DNA of 6,804 nt from an uncultured Clostridia bacterium. GTDB taxonomy: Bacteria; Bacillota; Clostridia; Oscillospirales; Ruminococcaceae. A model generated the notes under the pieces. That model did no database searches. It was not told where the DNA came from and saw only the letters and a program-made list of their open reading frames with translations. The DNA lies in contig CANPZQ010000106.1 in the NCBI GenBank assembly GCA_947588775.1, positions 1 through 6,804 on the forward strand, given 5' to 3'. Within the stretch, counting starts at the first letter, position 1, and the number at the start of each line of letters is the position of its first letter. The position numbers and the translations under genes were made by a program. Shown piece by piece: positions 1 through 4,988 of this stretch.

Positions 1-1
1 C

Positions 2-547
2 CACAAGGGCCTCTACGGCCCCACCGGCACCGGCCTTTTGATTTCGGACGGCAAATATTCCCTCAACACGATAATCGAGGGCGGCACCGGCGCGACCTCG
101 GGAGAGCTTGAACAGACCGGCTTCATGCCCGAGCGGCTCGAAAGCGGCACCTTAAACACCGTCGGAATCGCCGGCCTCGGCGCGGGAATCCGCTACGTCC
201 GCGAGATGGGGATAAGCCGAATCCATCGCCGCGAGGAGGAGCTCTGCAAAATGCTCACGGACGGCTTTCGCGGAATCGACGGCGCGAAAATTTACCGCCG
301 CGGCGAGCGTTTTGTGCCGATTGTTTCCTTTAATTTAGAGGGAATCCCTGCCGCCGCCCTTTCAAACGCTCTTTCCGGCGAGGGCTTCGCCCTTCGGGGA
401 GGACTGCATTGCGCCGCGCTTTCTCATAAGACCTTGGGGACGCTCCCCGACGGCACCGTCAGGTTTTCACCGTCGGTATTCAGCTCCGAGGGGGACGTCG
501 CCGCGCTGATAAATTCTTTGAAAAAAATTTACAAAAACGGGCTTTGA
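2..547 (+). CDS. Cysteine desulfurase-family / class V aminotransferase protein, C-terminal part (5' end outside window)
   Basis: This PLP-dependent enzyme is truncated by the left edge; 181 codons plus TGA are visible. The first residues read HKGLYGPTGTG, the PLP-lysine motif of class V aminotransferases, with the lysine encoded at 5-7. Next come EGGTGATSG and PERLESGTLNT, typical of the fold, and near the C-terminus GLHCAALSHKTLGT with the candidate persulfide cysteine at 410-412, then GTVRFSPSVF. This combination matches the cysteine desulfurase-like family typified by Enterococcus EF2568 (TIGR01977) better than IscS/NifS, because the cysteine sits in the RxGLHCA context. Family knowledge suggests sulfur or selenium removal from cysteine or selenocysteine, but the physiological partner of this subfamily is unclear and no Fe-S scaffold gene is visible. 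A TTG at 38 lies inside the fold and is not a real start. The cytoplasmic location is inferred from the family. Confidence 0.9.
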   Translation, partial: HKGLYGPTGTGLLISDGKYSLNTIIEGGTGATSGELEQTGFMPERLESGTLNTVGIAGLGAGIRYVREMGISRIHRREEELCKMLTDGFRGIDGAKIYRRGERFVPIVSFNLEGIPAAALSNALSGEGFALRGGLHCAALSHKTLGTLPDGTVRFSPSVFSSEGDVAALINSLKKIYKNGL

Positions 548-551
548 CCTA

Positions 552-580
552 TTGAAAATTCCGTTGAAATCTGCTACAAT
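552..580 (+). promoter_or_regulatory. SigA/sigma70-type promoter with extended -10, upstream of dacA
   Basis: TTGAAA (552-557) and TACAAT (575-580) each match consensus at five of six positions and are separated by exactly 17 bp. A TGC immediately before the -10 (572-574) gives an extended -10. Transcription would start near 587, leaving a leader of about 33 bases before dacA. The promoter begins 4 bases after the stop of the upstream gene, and no terminator is visible between them, so read-through from upstream is also possible. A second TTGAAA lies at 564-569, 12 bp after the first. Confidence 0.75.
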
Positions 581-619
581 AAATTGGATTGATAAAAAAG
601 CGGTTTCGCGGAAAGGGAA

Positions 620-1516
620 ATGGTTTTGGAAAGGGCAGTCGAATTCGTTACCGACATATCCACCCGCATACTCAACATCGTCGCGTCGATAGAGCCTGTG
701 GACATTCTGGATATGCTCCTGATGGCGTTTATAATATATAAAGGCATTAAGATAGTCAAGGAAACAAAGGCCGTTCAGCTTCTGAGCGGAATAGTGATAA
801 TTCTTCTGACATACGCGATTTCCGCCGCCCTGAAGCTTAAGATGATGACCTATTTATTCGGAAACTTCTTCCAGGTCGGCTTAATCGCCCTTATAGTCGT
901 TTTCCAACCCGAGCTTCGCCGCGTTCTGGAGCGCGTCGGCCGCACGAACGTCGCGACGGTTTTCAACCGCTCCGACGACATGGCGGAGAAATGGTCGCAG
1001 ACGATTGAAGCCGTAAGCGAAGCGGTGAGCGACCTTTCCGATACGGCCACCGGCGCACTGATAGTAATCGAGAGAACCAACCACCTCGGCGTTCAGATTG
1101 AAAACGGCACATTTATGGACTGCGTTCCGAGCGCGGCCGCCCTTAAAACCATATTCTTTCCGAAAACCGCCCTTCACGACGGCGCGGTTATAATCCGCGA
1201 CGCGAGAATAATCGCCGCGGGCTGCTTCCTTCCGACCCCCGCCAAGGAGGAATATATAAACAAGCAGCTCGGCTCCCGCCACCGCGCGGCAATCGGCATG
1301 AGCGAAGAATCCGACGCGATAATAATCGTCGTTTCGGAGGAAACGGGGACGGTTTCCGTCGCCGATACCGGCGAGCTTACGCGCGGCTATACAAGGGAGA
1401 GCCTTGAAAAACTTTTAAGAGAAAAGTTCTTGCCCGATTCGGGGAACGAAAAGAACATCATAGGAATCATAAAGTCGGGAAAGGAAAAGTTAAATGGCAA
1501 GAGAAGGAAGAATTAA
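620..1516 (+). CDS. dacA: Membrane-bound diadenylate cyclase DacA/CdaA (c-di-AMP synthase)
   Basis: The enzyme condenses two ATP into cyclic di-AMP, the second messenger controlling potassium, osmolyte and cell-wall homeostasis in Bacillota. The 298-residue protein has three predicted membrane helices (about residues 28-46, 52-71 and 78-95), then the FQPELRR junction (95-101) that leads into the cytoplasmic DisA_N/DAC domain. The two catalytic signatures are intact: DGA at 187-189 and RHR at 220-222 within GSRHRAAIGMSEESDA. The length is slightly above the usual 270-285 because of about 17 extra N-terminal residues. The purine-rich GGAAAGGG (610-617) is only 2 bases from the ATG; a TTG two codons later (626) would have more normal spacing, so the start may shift by two residues. 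It has its own promoter, and its 3' end overlaps cdaR by 23 bases, indicating translational coupling. Identification is firm from both motifs and the neighbour. Confidence 0.96.
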   Translation: MVLERAVEFVTDISTRILNIVASIEPVDILDMLLMAFIIYKGIKIVKETKAVQLLSGIVIILLTYAISAALKLKMMTYLFGNFFQVGLIALIVVFQPELRRVLERVGRTNVATVFNRSDDMAEKWSQTIEAVSEAVSDLSDTATGALIVIERTNHLGVQIENGTFMDCVPSAAALKTIFFPKTALHDGAVIIRDARIIAAGCFLPTPAKEEYINKQLGSRHRAAIGMSEESDAIIIVVSEETGTVSVADTGELTRGYTRESLEKLLREKFLPDSGNEKNIIGIIKSGKEKLNGKRRKN

Positions 1517-2816
1517 GCGCGGTGCCGACATTGTGCTGGTGATTATATCGGTATTTTTGGCCATTGTTCTTTGGCTGATACTCTCGCTCACCGCATTCCC
1601 GGACACCACAAAGACGCTTTTGGACGTTCCGATAGACCTTTCACTCGACGGCTCATGGGCGCAGCTCGAGGGGCTTTCAATAATCAACATAGATAACGAA
1701 TCCGCGAATATTTCCTTTACCGGAAAGAGGGCGGAGATTTCAAGCTACACAAACTCCGACGTCGTACTTAAATTGAACCTCGACAATGTGCGCGGCTCGG
1801 GCTCCTACAATGTCCCGCTGACGGTGGAGAGCGTCCACGGCGACCAGCTCACCGATATAAGGGTTGCGCCCGCGTCGGTCCATATCGACTTCGACCGGGT
1901 TGCGACGAAGCGTTTTTCCGTCGAGGACGGAACGCTTACGGTCGACCTTGAAAACCTTCACGCCGCCGAGGGCTGCGTAATCGACCCGAGCGAGGTGGAG
2001 ATTTCGCCGTCGTCCTTTGAGATTTCGGGGCCGCAGGACTATATCGAGCAGGTTACCTCCTGCAAGCTCGGCTTCGAGGGGAATTTAACGCTTTCGAGCA
2101 CGCAGAACCTGAACGTGAACCAGATGACGTTTTACAGCAGCGGCGCGGTCGTCAACGACGACGTTATGACGAAGAGCACCGAGCAGTTCACGGTGTCGGT
2201 GCCGATTTACTTTACGAAGGAGCTTAAGCCCGACGTAACGCTTATGTCCTATGCGCCCGACGTTATCGACGTTTCGACGGTTCCATACCGCCTCACCGCC
2301 GAGAGCATACTTGTAAGAAGTGAGGACAGCTCGATTCAGGAGCTTGAAACGGTGAATTTAGGATATGTGGATATTCGCTTCGTCGTTCCGGGATATGTCC
2401 AGAGCTTCCAGGTTGCCGAGAACAGCCACTACACCAACATCTCGGGAATCGACGAAATAAAGGCCTGCTTCGACCTTGAGGGCTACACGACCAAGACGAT
2501 AACGCTTTCGAGCTCGCAGATTATGCTTCTTAACCCGCCGGCGGGATATAATTTCTACATCGAGCAGGATAAGCTCAGGGTGACGGTCGTCGGGCCGGAG
2601 GAGCTCTTGGATACGCTCGACGCGTCTAACTTTGTCGGGCAGATCGATCTTCTCGACTACAATGCCTCGACGGGCGAGCGGTTCCTTAACGTTTCGGTAT
2701 TCGCCCCCGGCCACCCGAACGTCTGGACGACCGGAAACGTACAGATTTTGGGAAGCTTCAACCCCGTTGTCGCCGACGCTGCCGCCGCCGGGAATCCCGA
2801 AGCTCCGCAGGAGTGA
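1494..2816 (+). CDS. cdaR: YbbR-domain protein CdaR, regulator of the diadenylate cyclase
   Basis: CdaR (YbbR) is the membrane-anchored partner that modulates DacA in Bacillota. The 440-residue protein has a short basic N-terminus (AREGRIKRG), a single membrane anchor at about residues 14-32 (VLVIISVFLAIVLWLILSL), and a long extracytoplasmic, beta-rich remainder. That part can be parsed into about four tandem YbbR-like repeats (roughly 36-115, 120-217, 220-320 and 325-425), judged from recurring segments of the type 'VPIDLSLDG', 'SVPIYF' and the ends 'VAPASVHIDF', 'ISPSSFEISG', 'LRVTVVGPEE'. The ATG at 1494 is preceded by AAGGA (1481-1485) at 8-base spacing and lies inside dacA in another frame. 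A tail with AADAAAAGN-like low complexity ends the protein. In many Bacillota glmM follows; here a terminator follows instead. Repeat boundaries are my estimate. Confidence 0.93.
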   Translation: MAREGRIKRGADIVLVIISVFLAIVLWLILSLTAFPDTTKTLLDVPIDLSLDGSWAQLEGLSIINIDNESANISFTGKRAEISSYTNSDVVLKLNLDNVRGSGSYNVPLTVESVHGDQLTDIRVAPASVHIDFDRVATKRFSVEDGTLTVDLENLHAAEGCVIDPSEVEISPSSFEISGPQDYIEQVTSCKLGFEGNLTLSSTQNLNVNQMTFYSSGAVVNDDVMTKSTEQFTVSVPIYFTKELKPDVTLMSYAPDVIDVSTVPYRLTAESILVRSEDSSIQELETVNLGYVDIRFVVPGYVQSFQVAENSHYTNISGIDEIKACFDLEGYTTKTITLSSSQIMLLNPPAGYNFYIEQDKLRVTVVGPEELLDTLDASNFVGQIDLLDYNASTGERFLNVSVFAPGHPNVWTTGNVQILGSFNPVVADAAAAGNPEAPQE

Positions 2817-2830
2817 CTTATTTAACCCGA

Positions 2831-2865
2831 AAAACGCTCTGACGAATATGTCGTTGGAGCGTTTT
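2831..2865 (+). terminator. Rho-independent terminator closing dacA-cdaR
   Basis: The stem is 15 bp (2831-2845 with 2851-2865, two G-T wobbles) with a 5-base loop ATATG. It begins 14 bases after the cdaR stop codon. The arms start with AAAACGCTC and end with GAGCGTTTT, so the hairpin carries an A-run on one side and TTTTA on the other and could work in both directions. The T-run is short, but the position and stem strength support a terminator. Confidence 0.8.
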
Positions 2866-2877
2866 ATATGGATTCGA

Positions 2878-2961
2878 GGCGCGGGGACGGAGCGGGGGGG
2901 GAAGAGGGAAAGCGAGGGGGTGGGCGGGTGGGGCCGACGAAAGGAGCGTAGTCCCCGCGCC
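2878..2961 (-). repeat. Intergenic inverted-repeat element, copy C (reverse orientation, diverged)
   Basis: An 11-bp perfect inverted repeat, GGCGCGGGGAC (2878-2888) with GTCCCCGCGCC (2951-2961), encloses a 62-base G-rich loop. Read on the minus strand it resembles copies A and B (3115-3197 and 4857-4939). It shares CGTCGGCCCCACCC exactly (14 bases; 2926-2939 on the + strand), CGCTTTCCC, and a flanking CTGCGCAAAGG (complement of 2965-2975) that also flanks copy B at 4843-4853. The arm sequence differs from A and B while its pairing is kept, which suggests that structure is what matters. The copy sits 12 bases after the dacA-cdaR terminator and does not precede a gene start on either strand. 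Confidence 0.65.
2916..2933 (+). other. G-quadruplex-capable G-run in copy C
   Basis: Five, three, three and four guanines are separated by single bases T, C and T on the + strand (GGGGGTGGGCGGGTGGGG). This fits the most stable class of intramolecular quadruplex motif. A further G8 run (2894-2901) and GGG (2906-2908) lie just upstream. Folding is inferred from sequence only. Confidence 0.6.
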
Positions 2962-3112
2962 GGTCCTTTGCGCAGCCTCAAAGCTTGGGTGTCACGCACC
3001 CAAACCCAACCCTCATCCACCCCCGCTCCGCCCCGCAAGGGGGCTCCGGGGGGCGGGATTCGGCTCGGGCCGGGGTTGGGCGCGCGGCTCTTCCCGGGCC
3101 TGCAGCTGACCT
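2962..3112. other. GC-rich intergenic stretch with several possible hairpins, no gene recognised
   Basis: These 151 bases lie between repeat copies C and A. Visible pairings are TTGGGTG with CACCCAA (2985-2991 with 2997-3003, 5-base loop), CCGCCCC with GGGGCGG (3028-3034 with 3050-3056), and CCCAACCC with GGGTTGGG (3005-3012 with 3073-3080). None is followed by a T-run. One reading frame is open and continues into the next gene, but its proline/arginine/glycine-rich composition shows no protein family. I see no convincing AT-rich -10/-35 pair for the downstream gene. It may hold a structured RNA or an old mobile remnant; nothing known is recognised. Confidence 0.4.
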
Positions 3113-3114
3113 CC

Positions 3115-3197
3115 GCGCGGCGGGGAAAGCTGTTGCGTCGGCCCCACCCACCCGCCCCCCAAACCTTCGCCGTATTTTACCGCTTTCCCCGCCGCGC
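3115..3197 (+). repeat. Intergenic inverted-repeat element, copy A
   Basis: Perfect 16-bp arms, GCGCGGCGGGGAAAGC (3115-3130) and GCTTTCCCCGCCGCGC (3182-3197), enclose a 51-base C-rich loop. The stretch 3113-3200 matches 4855-4942 (copy B) at 85 of 88 positions, the three differences (3171, 3172 and 3178) all lying in the loop. Beyond the arm both copies continue with a similar pyrimidine-rich tract. The element ends 45 bases before the start codon of the FAD gene. No target-site duplication and no transposase are visible, so movement is unproven. Confidence 0.85.
3142..3160 (-). other. G-quadruplex-capable G-run in loop of copy A
   Basis: The minus strand reads GGGGGGCGGGTGGGTGGGG, four G-runs with single-base loops C, T and T. 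The + strand and any + transcript carry the matching C-runs, so a quadruplex would form in the template DNA strand of the downstream gene, or the C-rich strand could fold as an i-motif. This is inferred from sequence only. Confidence 0.6.
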
Positions 3198-3231
3198 TCC
3201 CTCCACATCCCCACCCACCCCCCAAAAATTC

Positions 3232-3245
3232 GAGGTACAATCATG
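3232..3245 (+). promoter_or_regulatory. Ribosome binding site that sets the start of the FAD gene
   Basis: GAGG (3232-3235) is followed by a 7-base spacer and the ATG at 3243. The protein from this ATG begins MPIILTQLKCPVG, where family similarity begins; the open frame upstream is low-complexity. Confidence 0.75.
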
Positions 3246-4829
3246 CCAATTATCCTAACCCAACTGAAATGCCCCGTCGGCGTGTCCGAAGAGGGCGTAG
3301 TCGCGGCCGCGATTAAGACCCTCGGCCTTTCCCGGAGCGACGTCGCCGACGCGGGAGTTTACAAAATTTCCCTCGACGCCCGCGACCGGAAAAATATCCG
3401 CTCGGTTTGTTCGGCAATGTTGGTTCTTCGCGACCCGGCGCGCGAAAAACGCCTTGCGAAGCGTCCCGACGTCCGCGTTTTCGAGGAAACCGAGCCAAAG
3501 CTTAAACCCGTTCCGGAGGGATATTCGGGGCGGGTCGCCGTGGCGGGATTCGGTCCCGCGGGAATGTTCGCTGCGCTGATTTTGGCGGAAAACGGCTTCC
3601 GCCCGATTGTTCTGGAACGCGGCGCGGACGTCGACGCACGCGTTGCGGCGGTCGAGAGCTTTTTTGCCGGTGGAATCCTCGATGAGCGCACCAACGTCCA
3701 GTTCGGCGAGGGCGGCGCGGGGACTTTTTCCGACGGAAAGCTTACGACAAGAATCGGCGACCCGCTCTGCCGATACGTTCTAAGGCGTTTTTGCGAGATG
3801 GGCGCGCCGAGGGAAATCCTCTTTCGCGCGAAGCCCCACATCGGCACCGACCGCCTTCGCGAAGTTGTCAAAAATATCCGAAAAAGAATAATTTCCCTTG
3901 GCGGCGAGGTGAGGTTCAACACTCCGCTCGAGGATATTGACCTTCGCTCCGGCAGGGTCGTCGGGATAACCGCCGGCGGCGAAAATATTGCGGTTTCCGC
4001 GCTTATTCTCGCAATCGGGCATTCTGCGCGGGACACGTTTGAAAAGCTCCTTGAAAAGGGAATAACGCTCGAGCCGAAGCCGTTTTCGGTCGGAGCGAGG
4101 ATAGAGCATCTTCAGAAAAAAGTTGACGAAAGCCTTTACGGAGGCGAGGCGGAGGCGTTGGGTCTCCCGAAAGGGGAGTATCAGCTGTCCTGCCGTAGGC
4201 CGGACGGAAGGGCGGCGTATACCTTTTGCATGTGTCCCGGCGGGGAGGTCGTCGCGGCGGCGAGCGAATGCGGAGGAATCGTCACAAACGGCATGAGCCG
4301 CTATGCCCGCGACGGCGAAAACGCGAATTCCGCGCTTGTCGTATCCGTAGGCCCGGGGGATTTCCCGCCCGGCGCGCTCGGCGGAGTTGAGTTTGCGCGG
4401 GAAATCGAACGCCGTGCCTACTCCCTCGCCAAAGGCTATAACGCTCCCGCGATGACCGTCGGCGAATTTCTGGACGGCAGAGCCTGCGCCCCGACGGTTT
4501 TGCCGACATACCGCCCCGGGGTCAAGTATTGCGACCTTAACCGGGTGCTTCCCGGCTTTGTCACAGACATGATGCGGGAGGGGCTTAGGAAATTTTCCCG
4601 GGAAATGTCATGCTTCGGCGACGGCGGCGCGATTCTGACTGCCCCCGAAACGAGAACCTCCTCGCCAGTGCGCATTACGAGAGGCGAGAGCGGCTCCGCC
4701 CTCGGTATCGCGAACCTCTACCCATGCGGCGAGGGCGCGGGCTATGCCGGGGGAATCATGTCCGCCGCCGTCGACGGCCTTCGCGCCGCGATGAATGTCG
4801 CAAATAACCTGTCGGCGGGGGAGCACTGA
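3243..4829 (+). CDS. FAD-dependent oxidoreductase, COG2509 type, physiological role unknown
   Basis: This 528-residue flavoprotein matches the widespread but uncharacterised COG2509 'NAD(P)/FAD-dependent' family at full length. A small N-terminal domain (about 1-90, with SLDARDRKNIRS) precedes the Rossmann FAD site GFGPAG (102-107), with the ribose-binding acidic residue of VLERG at E125. The family signatures follow in order: FGEGGAGTFSDGKL (154-167), KPHIGTDRL, LAIGHSARDTF, SVGARIEHLQ (from 282), TFCMCPGGEVV (from 327, with C329 and C331), NGMSRYARDGENANSALVV, ETRTSSPVRI, and a second flavin-contact segment PCGEGAGYAGGI (494-505). No signal peptide or membrane helix is seen, so it is probably cytoplasmic. 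The reaction and substrate are not established for the family and I do not assign them. It is separated from cdaR by a terminator, and no clear promoter lies in the GC-rich gap. From memory, relatives often sit near glmM or ybbR in Clostridia, so its position may be ancestral. Confidence 0.92.
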   Translation: MPIILTQLKCPVGVSEEGVVAAAIKTLGLSRSDVADAGVYKISLDARDRKNIRSVCSAMLVLRDPAREKRLAKRPDVRVFEETEPKLKPVPEGYSGRVAVAGFGPAGMFAALILAENGFRPIVLERGADVDARVAAVESFFAGGILDERTNVQFGEGGAGTFSDGKLTTRIGDPLCRYVLRRFCEMGAPREILFRAKPHIGTDRLREVVKNIRKRIISLGGEVRFNTPLEDIDLRSGRVVGITAGGENIAVSALILAIGHSARDTFEKLLEKGITLEPKPFSVGARIEHLQKKVDESLYGGEAEALGLPKGEYQLSCRRPDGRAAYTFCMCPGGEVVAAASECGGIVTNGMSRYARDGENANSALVVSVGPGDFPPGALGGVEFAREIERRAYSLAKGYNAPAMTVGEFLDGRACAPTVLPTYRPGVKYCDLNRVLPGFVTDMMREGLRKFSREMSCFGDGGAILTAPETRTSSPVRITRGESGSALGIANLYPCGEGAGYAGGIMSAAVDGLRAAMNVANNLSAGEH

Positions 4830-4856
4830 GGCCCGACAAGAACTGCGCAAAGGCCC

Positions 4857-4939
4857 GCGCGGCGGGGAAAGCTGTTGCGTCGGCCCCACCCACCCGCCCC
4901 CCAAACCTTCGCTCTATTTGACCGCTTTCCCCGCCGCGC
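4857..4939 (+). repeat. Intergenic inverted-repeat element, copy B
   Basis: It has the same perfect 16-bp arms as copy A (4857-4872 and 4924-4939) and a 51-base loop. The near-identity to A runs from 4855 to 4942. It occupies most of the 156-bp gap between the FAD gene (stop at 4829) and the GH28 gene, and ends 46 bases before the GH28 start codon. The upstream flank CTGCGCAAAGG (4843-4853) is shared with copy C but not with A. It is not a usual terminator: the loop is long and no T-run follows. Confidence 0.85.
4884..4902 (-). other. G-quadruplex-capable G-run in loop of copy B
   Basis: It is identical to the run in copy A: six, three, three and four guanines on the minus strand with loops C, T and T. 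Confidence 0.6.
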
Positions 4940-4970
4940 TCCCCTCCAAAACCCCAAATCCCCCCTAAAA

Positions 4971-4988
4971 AAGGAGCCCTCCCCCATG
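4971..4988 (+). promoter_or_regulatory. Ribosome binding site that sets the start of the GH28 gene
   Basis: AAGGAG (4971-4976), a strong Shine-Dalgarno core, lies 9 bases before the ATG at 4986. The in-frame open stretch from 4875 runs through repeat copy B and is excluded as coding by this site. Confidence 0.85.

Noticed and set aside
581..619. c-di-AMP (ydaO-type) or other riboswitch in the dacA leader
   Set aside because: The leader is only about 33 bases, too short for any known riboswitch aptamer.
2358..3038. Minus-strand open frame spanning the cdaR end, terminator and repeat copy C
   Set aside because: It crosses a terminator and an inverted repeat and shows no protein-like motif or start site.
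3110..3204. CCTCC on both sides of repeat copy A as a target-site duplication
   Set aside because: It is not directly abutting on the right (two extra bases), lies in pyrimidine-rich low complexity, and has no counterpart around copies B and C.
2985..3242. 258-base in-frame open extension upstream of the FAD gene
   Set aside because: It is proline/arginine/glycine-rich, lies across repeat copy A, and the family N-terminus with a proper Shine-Dalgarno site begins at 3243.
3359..4036. Long open frame on the minus strand inside the FAD gene
   Set aside because: It is an arginine/serine/proline-rich translation with no motif, a shadow of the GC-rich codon usage of the real gene.
4857..4939. Repeat copy B as a Rho-independent terminator of the FAD gene
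   Set aside because: The loop is 51 bases and no T-run follows the downstream arm on either strand.
2878..4939. CRISPR array
   Set aside because: Only three units, irregularly spaced, in mixed orientation, with genes between them and no cas genes.
4875..4985. In-frame open extension upstream of the GH28 gene
   Set aside because: It translates the repeat loop and arm; AAGGAG at 4971-4976 fixes the start at 4986.
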